From positions 3,472,001 to 3,536,000 of the forward strand of contig OZ246007.1 of the NCBI GenBank assembly GCA_965230515.1: a stretch of 64,000 nt of DNA, in the 5' to 3' direction. The DNA comes from JAJFKB01 sp965230515 (GTDB taxonomy: Bacteria; Pseudomonadota; Gammaproteobacteria; Pseudomonadales; IMCC2047). Under the pieces are notes generated by a model. That model ran no database searches and was not told where the DNA came from. It saw only the letters and a program-made list of their open reading frames with translations. The position numbers and the translations under genes were made by a program. Below are positions 7,736-16,242 of the stretch, in pieces (position 1 is the stretch's first letter; each line of letters opens with the position of its first letter).

Positions 7736-8614
7736 ATGACGGAAATTATTGACGGAAAAGCCTTTGCTGAAAAATTGCGAGCTCGAATCAAACAGCAAAC
7801 GGCTCAGCTGGCAGAGCAGGAACAAATTACGCCGGGTTTAGCGGTGGTGCTGGTTGGAGAGGATCCCGCAAGTCAGGTTTATGTGCGCAACAAGGGCAAA
7901 CAGGCCAAAGAGGTCGGGTTTAACTCTTATGAGCATAAACTAGCGGATGATACCAGTGAACAGGATTTATTAGCCCTGCTGGACCGGCTGAATCAGGATG
8001 ACCAGGTGCATGGTATTCTGGTTCAATTGCCACTGCCGCAACATATATCCGAACAAAAGGTCATTGACCGTATTAATCCGGAAAAAGATGTTGATGGCTT
8101 CCATATTAGCAATGTGGGTAAACTGGCGACCGGACTGGAGGGGTTTGTACCCTGTACACCCTTGGGTTGCAGCATGTTGCTCAAGGATCGGTTGGGTGAT
8201 TTGAGTGGCTTGAGCGCTGTGGTCGTTGGTCGCTCAAATATAGTCGGAAAGCCAATGGCCGCTTTACTGCTAAAGGAAAGCTGTACAGTCACAATTGCCC
8301 ACTCGCGCACCAAAAATCTTGAACAGGTCTGTCGAGAGGCAGATATCCTGATCGCTGCGGTTGGTCGTCCACAGATGATTAAAGGAGACTGGGTCAAGCC
8401 CGGCGCAACGGTCATTGATGTGGGGATTAATCGCATCGAGGGTGAGCAGGGCAAGTCAAGACTGGTAGGCGATGTTGACTTTGATTCGGTTAAATCAATA
8501 GCCGGTGCCATTACGCCTGTGCCAGGAGGGGTAGGTCCCATGACCATAGCATGCCTGTTATACAACACGTTGGTGGCGGCGCACCGTATTAACGGATTGG
8601 AGTTTAAGGGTTAG
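7736..8614 (+). CDS. folD: Methylenetetrahydrofolate dehydrogenase/cyclohydrolase
   Basis: Bifunctional one-carbon enzyme converting 5,10-methylene-THF to 10-formyl-THF. Seen are YVRNKGKQAKEVG with the catalytic Lys, VQLPLPQHI, DVDGFHISNVG, the Rossmann segment VVVGRSNIVGKPMA, and PVPGGVGPMTIACL. The length of 292 residues is usual. The start is ATG 7736 (11 bases after AGGA); TTG 7730, two codons earlier, is also possible. It is probably co-transcribed with the enoyl-CoA hydratase. Confidence 0.97.
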   Translation: MTEIIDGKAFAEKLRARIKQQTAQLAEQEQITPGLAVVLVGEDPASQVYVRNKGKQAKEVGFNSYEHKLADDTSEQDLLALLDRLNQDDQVHGILVQLPLPQHISEQKVIDRINPEKDVDGFHISNVGKLATGLEGFVPCTPLGCSMLLKDRLGDLSGLSAVVVGRSNIVGKPMAALLLKESCTVTIAHSRTKNLEQVCREADILIAAVGRPQMIKGDWVKPGATVIDVGINRIEGEQGKSRLVGDVDFDSVKSIAGAITPVPGGVGPMTIACLLYNTLVAAHRINGLEFKG

Positions 8615-8669
8615 TTTGTTGCTCTTTCGATCTGCGGGTGATTCAGAGGTTCCTTAGTTCATCCGCTGA

Positions 8670-9506
8670 TCAGGCAAGCATCGATAGCGCGGCCTGCATG
8701 TTTTCGGACAGATCTTCCTCTTCCTCATCCTCCTGCGAGGGATCCAGACCCAGCTTGGAAAATGCCGGAATTGTATCCCAATCAATTTGAGTACAGGGGT
8801 GATTTGTACCCACATAAGATTGTAGGTTGGCGACCATTACGATATCCACATAATCGACCTTTTCACTATCCCTTTCAAAATCAAGGTACTCTGCCGGCAC
8901 CCGGCTGAGTTCATCATTAAAGTCCCAGGCCTTAAGGATCATTTCGCCGAGCTTTGGATGCAGTTTTTCAGTAATTTCATCCAGGGTAAACCCGTCACAC
9001 AGCAAATGGTCGTTATCTTCCGCAAATTTGAGAATCGGTAATACACCGATTTTGTGGGTTAATCCGGCGAGGGTTGCCTGTCCTGGTGAGAGGCGGGTGT
9101 AGTTTTGAGCAAGAACGTGGGATATTCCAGCAACCTCGGTATTACGTGACCATAAATCCCGCATGCGCGAATCAATTATATCTGAGGTGGCCTGAAACAT
9201 CTGCTTCATGGCCAGACCGGTTGCCAGATCAGCACTATAGGACATACCCAAGCGGTTAATGGCCATTTTTAAACTGTCAACAGGCTGGCTTGCTCTCAGC
9301 AACGGGCTGTTGCATATTTTAATCACCCGGGCGGAAATGGCGGTGTCGCTGCTGATGATGTCGGACAGATCGACAATTGAGGAGTTGGCGTCCTGTGCCA
9401 CTTCCCTGATCCTCAGAGCAACTTCCGGTAGCGTCGGGAGCACTAATTTGTCAGTTTCAATAGCTGTGACAATTTGGTTTTCAACCGTTTCCAATAAGTT
9501 TGACAT
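8670..9506 (-). CDS. HDOD-domain signalling protein
   Basis: A 278-residue protein dominated by an HDOD domain (about 20-220: LPTLPEVALRIREVA, then DTAISARVIKICNSP and INRLGM). HDOD proteins are non-catalytic relatives of HD phosphohydrolases linked to signalling and stress responses. In line with that, the expected HD pair is degenerate here (LTHKIGVLPIL). The C-terminus is strongly acidic (QEDEEEEDLSENM), perhaps an interaction tail. It lies downstream of ygfZ on the same strand behind a structured 111-base leader. The exact role is unknown. Confidence 0.85.
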   Translation of the reverse strand: MSNLLETVENQIVTAIETDKLVLPTLPEVALRIREVAQDANSSIVDLSDIISSDTAISARVIKICNSPLLRASQPVDSLKMAINRLGMSYSADLATGLAMKQMFQATSDIIDSRMRDLWSRNTEVAGISHVLAQNYTRLSPGQATLAGLTHKIGVLPILKFAEDNDHLLCDGFTLDEITEKLHPKLGEMILKAWDFNDELSRVPAEYLDFERDSEKVDYVDIVMVANLQSYVGTNHPCTQIDWDTIPAFSKLGLDPSQEDEEEEDLSENMQAALSMLA

Positions 9507-9541
9507 AGTATATTTTGCGCTTTGCCTGGGGCCCTGATTAA

Positions 9542-9602
9542 GTTCAAATTAAGTATAGATCGCTTTCATAAAAAAGCGGTATAAATTACTACAAATTTGA
9601 AC
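9542..9602 (-). promoter_or_regulatory. Nested inverted repeats in the HDOD gene leader
   Basis: GTTCAAATT (9542-9550) pairs perfectly with AATTTGAAC (9594-9602), and inside them CGCTTT (9561-9566) pairs with AAAGCG (9573-9578). This would fold the leader of the HDOD gene, or the tail of a ygfZ transcript, into a long hairpin. It is either a regulatory leader or a pair of protein-binding dyads; no T-run follows for a standard terminator. Confidence 0.4.
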
Positions 9603-9617
9603 AAACTTTTTAACCCG

Positions 9618-10691
9618 CTACTCCTGTGATTCGGCGCAATGGTAGGGTAAAGGTAACAATTGCGCATTAAAGCAGGTTTGCTCAGTGCATAACTCCCATT
9701 GATCGTTGTTCGCCAGATCCGCCAACACCACCATTAGCACTTCCTGGCGGCCATCAGGCAAGCGCGCCTTCTCAACCAATGTTGCTATATGCTGACTTTC
9801 CCCAGGACGCGTAAACTCCATGCCCGTATTTAATTCGGGCCCACTTTCCGCAATGGCACGAACCATCAGGCGCTTTGCCTTGCCGCGGTACTGCGTTCTC
9901 GCCACTATCTCCTGACCGGTATAGCAGCCTTTATCGAAACTAATAGCGTCCACTGCCTGGAAATTCAACATTTGCGGTATAAAGGCCTCGCAGTTAACCT
10001 GGGTAATTTCCGCAATTCCGTTTTCTATATCCTGTAGCAGCCAGTTGTTGGTGCCGGCAGGTATGGCTGCCTGTGACAGTTTTTGCCAAGCCATCTGCGC
10101 CTGCTCCGTGACCATCCAGCACTCATAGCGGACAATTTCACCAGGCGCGCGGATAAGCAATCCGGAATCGTTCTGCACAACCTGATTAACAGTTTGTGGT
10201 AATGCGCCGAACAGCTCCTTTAATTGGCTGTCACACTGATCGCCAATAATTCCGATGCCTGCCCATTGATCACTTATGTCCGCCATCTCGGACTTGAAGA
10301 AAACGATATACTTACCCAAGGTTGTCAAAGTCGAACTAATAATATCGTCACGCATTCTCATCAGGTATTGGGTTGAATCCTGTTGTGCCCGCTCGATCAA
10401 CCGAAAGCTGGAATAGACTCTACCGCCAGGTGTGCATGCCGCACCCAGTTGGCTATGCTCGGGTTTTATCAGGTTGAGGTCGCAGGTAAGCTGGCCTTGT
10501 AAGAACTTTTCACTGTCCGGCCCGCTGCAACTGAGCAGATTTATGTGCACCAGCGGACAGATGCAGTTGAACCCGTCTTGCTGGTCTTTCGCGGAACTGC
10601 CCGAAAAACCCGTAATGAATTTTGAACCTTTTGCAGATGAAAATTCAGCTCCGACAGAAACCAGATAGTTATTCCAAAGATCGTTCGACAT
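9618..10691 (-). CDS. ygfZ: Folate-binding Fe-S cluster maintenance protein YgfZ
   Basis: A 357-residue GcvT-like protein with the YgfZ signature KGCYTGQEIVARTQYRGKAKR region (about residues 255-275), including its conserved Cys. YgfZ uses tetrahydrofolate and helps keep certain Fe-S enzymes such as MiaB active. It is divergent from sdhE, itself needed for succinate dehydrogenase assembly; this ygfZ/sdhE divergence is conserved in related genomes. Length is close to E. coli YgfZ (326) with extra N-terminal residues. Confidence 0.93.
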   Translation of the reverse strand: MSNDLWNNYLVSVGAEFSSAKGSKFITGFSGSSAKDQQDGFNCICPLVHINLLSCSGPDSEKFLQGQLTCDLNLIKPEHSQLGAACTPGGRVYSSFRLIERAQQDSTQYLMRMRDDIISSTLTTLGKYIVFFKSEMADISDQWAGIGIIGDQCDSQLKELFGALPQTVNQVVQNDSGLLIRAPGEIVRYECWMVTEQAQMAWQKLSQAAIPAGTNNWLLQDIENGIAEITQVNCEAFIPQMLNFQAVDAISFDKGCYTGQEIVARTQYRGKAKRLMVRAIAESGPELNTGMEFTRPGESQHIATLVEKARLPDGRQEVLMVVLADLANNDQWELCTEQTCFNAQLLPLPYHCAESQE

Positions 10692-10714
10692 AAAGAGTAC
10701 TCACAACAATACGC

Positions 10715-10740
10715 ACTGATTAAATTTATATATAATCAGT
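10715..10740. promoter_or_regulatory. Operator-like dyad between ygfZ and sdhE
   Basis: ACTGATTA (10715-10722) and TAATCAGT (10733-10740) form a perfect 8-base inverted repeat around a 10-base AT-only spacer. TATAAT (10731-10736) overlaps the right arm and fits a -10 box for sdhE (ATG 10774). A regulator bound here would block transcription in both directions. The regulator is not identified. Confidence 0.5.
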
Positions 10741-10773
10741 CTACCAAATTTCAATCCGCTAGAAGACAATTAA

Positions 10774-11034
10774 ATGAGTGATAATCTACATCAAAAGCGC
10801 CTTTACTGGCATAGTCGTCGGGGAATGTTAGAGCTCGATCTGATCCTTGTCCCTTTTTTTGAGAGCTGTTTTGAAGATCTTGCGGAGCAGGACAAGCTGG
10901 CCTATGAGCGATTGATTGCGGAAGAGGATCAGGACTTGTTTAAATGGCTGTTGGGACGGGAACTCCCCGAGGATGAGAGTCTCAGGGATATAGTATCCCG
11001 GATAATTACTCATGCAAAAACACCAAAAGATTGA
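10774..11034 (+). CDS. sdhE: FAD assembly factor SdhE
   Basis: A small protein (86 residues) that promotes covalent flavinylation of succinate dehydrogenase subunit SdhA. The hallmark RRGMLELD (RGxxE) sits at residues 15-22, followed by the helical bundle with FFESCFEDL and FKWLLGRELPED. Size and motifs are typical. Its last codons overlap the next gene, ygfX, by 23 bases, the usual sdhE-ygfX arrangement. Confidence 0.95.
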   Translation: MSDNLHQKRLYWHSRRGMLELDLILVPFFESCFEDLAEQDKLAYERLIAEEDQDLFKWLLGRELPEDESLRDIVSRIITHAKTPKD

Positions 11035-11431
11035 AGTCAAACAGTCTGCACGATTAACAGTCTTTTTAGCAGGACTTCACGGGGTCGCTGCCTTAGGGGT
11101 AATGCAGCTTCCCTTGCAAACCTGGAGCTATCTTTGCGCTATGGGTGTGTTGATTATCGTTGCGATATTCCATGGCTGCATCTATCTGGGCAAAAAACGA
11201 GTCACCGCTTTTCGAATCGTGGGTGAAAAAATACAGATATTTCAATCCGGTCGTATGCGTGAGATGCCTCTGGCAAACAGGCATTTTGAATCAGCCTATC
11301 TGATTTTGCTGGGTTTCAGGTCACGGTGCTTTGGGCTCGGCAGCGGTTTGGCGTTGTTTCCTGATGCGCTGGATAAGGACCAATACCGGCAATTACGCGC
11401 CCGGTTGCGTTTTCCTGTTGAACCGCATTAG
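11012..11431 (+). CDS. ygfX: YgfX family membrane protein
   Basis: A 139-residue protein with two adjacent hydrophobic segments near the N-terminus (about 15-33 and 38-58) and a basic cytoplasmic tail with RSRCFGLGSGLALFPD. This matches YgfX (CptA), described in E. coli both as a toxin partner of SdhE/YgfY and as a division-affecting protein; whether toxicity applies here is unknown. It overlaps sdhE, so translation is likely coupled, and it converges on nadB with only 12 bases between. Confidence 0.82.
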   Translation: MQKHQKIEVKQSARLTVFLAGLHGVAALGVMQLPLQTWSYLCAMGVLIIVAIFHGCIYLGKKRVTAFRIVGEKIQIFQSGRMREMPLANRHFESAYLILLGFRSRCFGLGSGLALFPDALDKDQYRQLRARLRFPVEPH

Positions 11432-11443
11432 TGGTCTTGGCTG

Positions 11444-13054
11444 TTAGCGGTTTGAATAGTTGGGTGGTTTCAGGATGGTTGCTTTCGACCGGGTATTCGT
11501 TTGTGGGTAGTCCAGCGTATAGTGCAGTCCACGGCTCTCTTTGCGATTCAACGCTGATTCAATAATTAGATCGGCAACCACCACCAGGTTGCGAAGCTCC
11601 ACCAGATCATTGCTCACTTTATAGTTGCTGTAGTATTCGGATATCTCCTGGCTTAACAGGCTGACTCTGTGTTTGGCGCGTTGCAGTCGTTTATCGGTGC
11701 GTACAATGCCAACATAGTCCCACATAAACCGGCGCAACTCGTCCCAGTTATGGGATATCACCACATCTTCGTCGGAATCCGTAACCTGACTTTCATCCCA
11801 TTCAGGGACTGTCGGTGGTTCCGGGACTTGGTCCAGCTGGCTTATTATATGCTCGGCAGCAGTGCCGGCAAAGACGAAACATTCAAGCAATGAGTTGCTG
11901 GCAAGCCGGTTGGCTCCGTGGAAACCGGTATAAGCCGTTTCACCGATTGCGTACAGATTTTTGACATCTGTACAGCCATTAAGATCAGTCATCACACCAC
12001 CGCAGGTGTAATGTGCGGCGGGTACGATCGGGATCGGTTGTTTGGTCAGATCAAAGCCAAAAGCCAGGCAGCGCTCGTAAATTGTCGGAAAGTGGCTGAT
12101 GATAAATTCTCTGGGTTTATGGCTGATGTCCAGGAAAAGACTGTCGCAACCCAGTCGCTTCATTTCATGATCGATTGCGCGCGCGACAATATCTCGTGGA
12201 GCCAGCTCGCCACGAGAATCAAATTCGGGCATAAAACGGGTGCCATCCGGCAGCAGAAGTCTAGCTCCCTCGCCGCGCAGGGCTTCACTAATTAAAAAAG
12301 ATTTTGCATGAGGGTGGTACAGGCAGGTGGGGTGGAACTGGTTAAACTCCAGATTGGCAGTTCGGCAACCAGCGCGCCATGCCATTGCGATACCGTCGCC
12401 ACAGGCGCCGTCCGGATTGCTGGTGTAGAGGTATACCTTGCTTGCCCCCCCCGATGCCAAAACCACAAATCTTGCTCTGAACAGTTCAACATGTTCTGTC
12501 GCGCAATTGAGCACATAGGCGCCGAAACAACCTTTGCCGGGTAAGCCTAATTTTTCCCTGGTGATTAAGTCGATCGCTGTGCGTTGTTCAAATATCTCTA
12601 TGTTGGAATTTGCCTGTGCTTTACTGACAAGCGTGTCTGAAATCGCGCGCCCGGTCGCATCGGCCTGATGAATGATGCGTCGATGGCTGTGACCGCCCTC
12701 TTTGGTGAGGTGGTATTCGGATTGGGTGTGGTTGTCGTCACTGCCGGTAAATGGTACACCCTGATTGATTAGCCATTCGATACTTGAACGGCTTCTTTCA
12801 ATGGTAAATCTTACCGCCTCTTCTTCGCACAGGCCGGCCCCGGCTGTCAACGTGTCCCGCACATGTGCATCGACGGTATCAGAGGAATCGAGCACCGCGG
12901 CAACTCCGCCCTGTGCGTAGTAGGTTGAGCCACCACTGACCTGATCCTTGCAGAGTAGTGCAACTTTAAGGTGGTCGGCTAACTTGAGGGCCAGCGACAG
13001 ACCAGCTGCACCGCTTCCGATCACAAGAACATCATGCTTGAATATTGGGTTCAT
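11444..13054 (-). CDS. nadB: L-aspartate oxidase
   Basis: A 536-residue flavoprotein that oxidises aspartate to iminoaspartate, the first step of de novo NAD synthesis. The FAD-binding motif VLVIGSGAAGLSLAL is at the N-terminus. STYYAQGGVAAV, HHxxQ-type substrate-loop residues and YTCGGVMTDLNG with HGANRLASNSLLE identify NadB rather than fumarate reductase. Divergent nadB-rpoE is the order seen in Pseudomonas. nadA and nadC are not in the window. Confidence 0.96.
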   Translation of the reverse strand: MNPIFKHDVLVIGSGAAGLSLALKLADHLKVALLCKDQVSGGSTYYAQGGVAAVLDSSDTVDAHVRDTLTAGAGLCEEEAVRFTIERSRSSIEWLINQGVPFTGSDDNHTQSEYHLTKEGGHSHRRIIHQADATGRAISDTLVSKAQANSNIEIFEQRTAIDLITREKLGLPGKGCFGAYVLNCATEHVELFRARFVVLASGGASKVYLYTSNPDGACGDGIAMAWRAGCRTANLEFNQFHPTCLYHPHAKSFLISEALRGEGARLLLPDGTRFMPEFDSRGELAPRDIVARAIDHEMKRLGCDSLFLDISHKPREFIISHFPTIYERCLAFGFDLTKQPIPIVPAAHYTCGGVMTDLNGCTDVKNLYAIGETAYTGFHGANRLASNSLLECFVFAGTAAEHIISQLDQVPEPPTVPEWDESQVTDSDEDVVISHNWDELRRFMWDYVGIVRTDKRLQRAKHRVSLLSQEISEYYSNYKVSNDLVELRNLVVVADLIIESALNRKESRGLHYTLDYPQTNTRSKATILKPPNYSNR

Positions 13055-13247
13055 ATATCAACTAACTGGAATAGCTACCATGCACTACAACCAGCGTATA
13101 ATACTGCTAGGCTGAATGATCAGCTATGGTTTTCGTCACAAAAGCGAAATTATTTTCGTTGATTCTAACGGCTCATCATTAGGCTTCCAGGAACCGGTTT
13201 TGTCCATTTGGCCCCTAAAAGCTGTGCTGTTGTTTGGTTATAACGGA

Positions 13248-13275
13248 GTGACAAAAAATAAGATTGCACTATAAT
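13248..13275 (+). promoter_or_regulatory. Candidate housekeeping promoter of rpoE
   Basis: GTGACA (13248-13253), a 16-base spacer and a consensus TATAAT (13270-13275) point towards rpoE. It would give a leader of about 225 bases. The -35 is a four- to five-of-six match, so this is a plausible but unproven sigma-70 promoter. Confidence 0.45.
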
Positions 13276-13406
13276 GGATTCTCGCTGTCATACAGACGGC
13301 CCAATAATAATCAATGAGATAATCTTGGAAATAAAGACTGAAATTCAAGAGGTTGGGCGATTTGGGGCTAAAGTTGCACTTTTTTTGTGGTTTTTACGAT
13401 TAGTAA

Positions 13407-13434
13407 AGAACTTCTGGGGAATCCAATGGTCTAC
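13407..13434 (+). promoter_or_regulatory. Candidate sigma-E autoregulatory promoter
   Basis: AGAACTT (13407-13413), 16 bases, then TCTAC (13430-13434) resembles the sigma-E/AlgU consensus GGAACTT-N16-TCTGA. It lies about 70 bases upstream of the rpoE start, where an autoregulated sigma-E promoter is expected from E. coli and Pseudomonas. Confidence 0.6.
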
Positions 13435-13508
13435 CTACCGAGATCTTACACACCCGTATCTATCTCTCTCGATATTGCGAGTTAAGGGCGAAGGGAATCG
13501 GAGCGCAA

Positions 13509-14090
13509 ATGGTTAGGGAGCAAGAGACCGATCAACAGTTAGTTGAGCGGGTCCAAAAGGGTGATAAGCGTGCGTTTGATCTATTGGTTTTAAAGTATCA
13601 GCATAAAATTGCAGGGCTTATAAGTCGCTATATTCATGATAGTCACGAAGTACTGGATGTTTCTCAGGAGGCCTTTATTAAGGCATATCGGGCGATTGGT
13701 CGCTTTCGGGGAGACAGTGCTTTCTATACATGGCTTTATCGTATTGCCATTAATACGGCTAAAAACCATTTGGTATCCAAAAGCCGCCGGCCGCCAGATA
13801 CGGACGTCGAGGTGGGTGATGCCGAGTATTTTGAGAGTTCAGCGAAGTTAAGAGATATTGATTCTCCGGAGCAGGAGATGTATAAGGCTGAACTGGAGCA
13901 GACAGTCTTTCGAGCTATTGAGCAGCTACCGGAAGATTTGAGGACAGCAGTTACATTGCGAGAGTTTGACGCAATGAGCTATGAAGAGATTGCAGAGGTA
14001 ATGCAATGCCCGGTGGGCACTGTGAGGTCACGAATTTTTCGGGCCAGGGAAGCGATTGACAAGCAAATTAGTAATCTGATTGACCAATAA
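13509..14090 (+). CDS. rpoE: RNA polymerase sigma factor RpoE (AlgU)
   Basis: A 193-residue ECF sigma factor for envelope stress. Region 2 is seen as DLLVLKYQHKIAGLISRY and DVSQEAFIKAYRAIGRFRGDS; region 4 as LREFDAMSYEEIAEVMQCPVG TVRSR. It is nearly the same length and sequence type as AlgU. ATG 13509 has GGAG five bases upstream. rseA, rseB and rseC follow in the same direction, making the standard sigma-E operon in which the later genes restrain it. Confidence 0.98.
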   Translation: MVREQETDQQLVERVQKGDKRAFDLLVLKYQHKIAGLISRYIHDSHEVLDVSQEAFIKAYRAIGRFRGDSAFYTWLYRIAINTAKNHLVSKSRRPPDTDVEVGDAEYFESSAKLRDIDSPEQEMYKAELEQTVFRAIEQLPEDLRTAVTLREFDAMSYEEIAEVMQCPVGTVRSRIFRAREAIDKQISNLIDQ

Positions 14091-14124
14091 CATTAAAAAT
14101 TAGGTATAACAGAGGTATACACTG

Positions 14125-14715
14125 ATGACAGACAATCTGCGCGAATCTATCTCGGCTTTAATGGATGACGAAGCCAGTGAGCTGGAAATTCATCGTCTGC
14201 TTTCAAACAAAGAGAGCGATGGTGAAGTGCGTAACACCTGGAAAAGATATCAGTTGGCCAGTTTTGCTATGAAGGGGCAGTTGCCCAAACATATCGACGT
14301 TGATATCAGTCAGCGGGTTGCTGAGGCCATTGCCGAAGAAACGCTTGCTCCCGAGGCTTTGCCGGTAGCCAGCAATTCAGGTTGGCGAAAAGTTGCCAGG
14401 CCTGTCACAAGTATGGCGGTTGCCGCATCAGTTGCATTTCTGGTGGTGTTCGGTACGCTACAGATTAATCAACCGAACTCTGGTCCAGTCGCTATGGACC
14501 TGGCGCAAGGGTCTTCTAGTTCAGGTGATATGAAACAACTGGCATCAGCCGCCGATACCAATGCGTTAGCGGTGGGTGCTGATTCGATGACTCCCGCGCA
14601 GAAGAAGTTGCGCGCACTGATAGACAGTCATACGCAGCAGGCTGATATATCGAGGGGAAGGGCGTTTATGCCTTACGCCCAGCTTGTCAGTGATGGTGAT
14701 TCGCAAAGGTACTGA
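14125..14715 (+). CDS. rseA: Anti-sigma-E factor RseA (MucA)
   Basis: A 196-residue single-pass inner-membrane protein. The cytoplasmic N-terminus begins with ESISALMDDEASELEIHRLL, the sigma-E binding part of RseA/MucA. One transmembrane helix follows (about 93-113, TSMAVAASVAFLVVFGTL), then a periplasmic tail that DegS and RseP-type proteases would process under stress. The stop overlaps the rseB start (TGATG), so the two are coupled. Confidence 0.95.
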   Translation: MTDNLRESISALMDDEASELEIHRLLSNKESDGEVRNTWKRYQLASFAMKGQLPKHIDVDISQRVAEAIAEETLAPEALPVASNSGWRKVARPVTSMAVAASVAFLVVFGTLQINQPNSGPVAMDLAQGSSSSGDMKQLASAADTNALAVGADSMTPAQKKLRALIDSHTQQADISRGRAFMPYAQLVSDGDSQRY

Positions 14716-15746
14716 TGGTGGACGCGGGAATTACCCATCCTTTTTCCAAATTAATTAAACAAACTGCTTTTTTGGGGGCACTGCTTTTCGGGGCCCCGGT
14801 GTTTGCGGAGTCCTCTTCGGCGCTAGGAGAAAAAGAGGCTGACAATCTGTTGGCCAGAATGTCGGAAGCGTTTAGCCGGTTAAATTACGATGGTGTGTTT
14901 GTCTACTCGCATGGTGACAATATGGAGACCATGCGAATCGTCCATCGAGTGGATGATGGTGTCGAAAAAGAGCGAATTGTGCGCATGGATGGTTCCAGGC
15001 ATGAGTTGATTCGGGACGGAGATAAAGTCACCTGCGTGCACGCCGCAGATTGGCGGGGCAATATTAACCACCGTATTCCGGCGGGCCCTTTCGCAAAGGC
15101 ATTCATACGGGATGTCAGTAACCTTACAGACAAGTATCAATTAACGGATGGCCGCAAAGATCGCGTGGTTGGCAGGGATGCGATTAGCTTTGCGATTAAG
15201 CCGAAAGACCAATACCGCTACGGTTATCGGATCTGGATCGATCAGCAAACCGGATTGCTGTTAAAATCAGTGCTGCTGCACCGTGGCAGGGTTTTGGAGC
15301 GATTCCAGTTTACTCAGGTTAATTTATCCGAACCTATTCCTGACTCCGAACTACAGCTTGGTTTGGCGGGCGAGGTGATTACGCATAATCCACTGACGCT
15401 CACTGTTCAGGAAACCATAGAGCAGAAAAAGCCAAACTGGAAACTCACCTGGCTGCCGGATGGGTTTATTATGCGGGTGCAGGGAATTCGCCGGACCTTT
15501 GGCGGTAAACTACAGGCGGATACTTTGACTTTCAGTGATGGTATGACCGCTTTTTCTATTTTTATCGAGAAAGCATCAGACGATACACATCAGGAAATGG
15601 TGACACAGGTAGGGGCTACGGTAGCCGTAGCCCGTGTGCTGAAAAGTGAGTCCGGAAAGCATTTTGCGACAGTTGTTGGCGAAGTGCCCATGCAGACAGC
15701 AAAAAAACTGGCTGATTCCATCGTACCGGTCAGTGCAGAACCATGA
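14715..15746 (+). CDS. rseB: Sigma-E regulatory protein RseB (MucB)
   Basis: A 343-residue periplasmic protein that binds RseA and shields it from DegS, sensing mislocalised lipoproteins or LPS in E. coli. The N-terminal signal peptide ends near VFAESSSA. The first domain (LolA-like fold) contains FSRLNYDGVFVYSHGD and MRIVHRVDDG; the smaller second domain holds WKLTWLPDGF. It overlaps rseA by one base and rseC by four. Confidence 0.95.
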   Translation: MVDAGITHPFSKLIKQTAFLGALLFGAPVFAESSSALGEKEADNLLARMSEAFSRLNYDGVFVYSHGDNMETMRIVHRVDDGVEKERIVRMDGSRHELIRDGDKVTCVHAADWRGNINHRIPAGPFAKAFIRDVSNLTDKYQLTDGRKDRVVGRDAISFAIKPKDQYRYGYRIWIDQQTGLLLKSVLLHRGRVLERFQFTQVNLSEPIPDSELQLGLAGEVITHNPLTLTVQETIEQKKPNWKLTWLPDGFIMRVQGIRRTFGGKLQADTLTFSDGMTAFSIFIEKASDDTHQEMVTQVGATVAVARVLKSESGKHFATVVGEVPMQTAKKLADSIVPVSAEP

Positions 15747-16195
15747 TCGAGGAGCAGGGTCGAGTGGTTGCCGTAGATGGGGACCAGGTTTGGGTTGAAA
15801 CTGTGCAGCAGTCGTCCTGCGGAAGTTGCGCGGCCAGGGCAACCTGTGGTCAGGGCCTGATGTCCAAATTTAGTGAGGGCAAACGAAATCATATACGTTT
15901 AACCTCAGACCGTCCGGTCAAACTGGGAGATCATGTGGTATTGGGTATCCCTGAAAATACCCTGGTTAAATCGGCATTGCTGGCCTATGGCCTGCCCCTG
16001 GTGATGTTTGTGTTGGCGGCGGCGTTGGCAGAAAGTTATTTTGCACTGCCTGAAGCAGGTGTTGTGCTGGTTGGGCTGATTGCACTGGTAACGGGTTTTG
16101 CTCTGGTTCGACACGTAGCCGGAGTCAGTAAGCTTGCGCTACAGCCGGTTATTCTCGAGGTGCTGCCAGGAGCCGCGCCTGTACCGTGCCCATGA
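15743..16195 (+). CDS. rseC: SoxR-reducing/sigma-E regulator RseC (MucC)
   Basis: A 150-residue inner-membrane protein. The N-terminal domain has the conserved cysteines C26, C29 and C35 (SSCGSCAARATCG), and two hydrophobic helices follow (about 74-93 and 96-116). RseC is a minor modulator of sigma-E and part of SoxR reduction in some bacteria. ATGA overlap with rseB. The next gene in Pseudomonas, the protease mucD, is absent; the neighbour is bcp on the other strand. Confidence 0.92.
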   Translation: MIEEQGRVVAVDGDQVWVETVQQSSCGSCAARATCGQGLMSKFSEGKRNHIRLTSDRPVKLGDHVVLGIPENTLVKSALLAYGLPLVMFVLAAALAESYFALPEAGVVLVGLIALVTGFALVRHVAGVSKLALQPVILEVLPGAAPVPCP

Positions 16196-16242
16196 TGTGG
16201 CGGCAATTCTGATACAACTGCTGGATTCAGGTGGCTTTGGTT

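Larger units (their letters stand above)
13055..13508. other. Divergent nadB-rpoE intergenic region
   Basis: A 454-base gap without a convincing gene; short open frames in it have no ribosome site or recognisable content. It holds the two rpoE promoter candidates listed separately and, presumably, the nadB promoter near 13080-13110. The long 5' leader of rpoE mirrors the multi-promoter arrangement known for rpoE/algU in other gammaproteobacteria. Confidence 0.6.

Noticed and set aside
13274..13516. 80-codon open frame upstream of rpoE
   Set aside because: No ribosome site or recognisable protein features, it runs through both promoter candidates and into rpoE; most likely chance.
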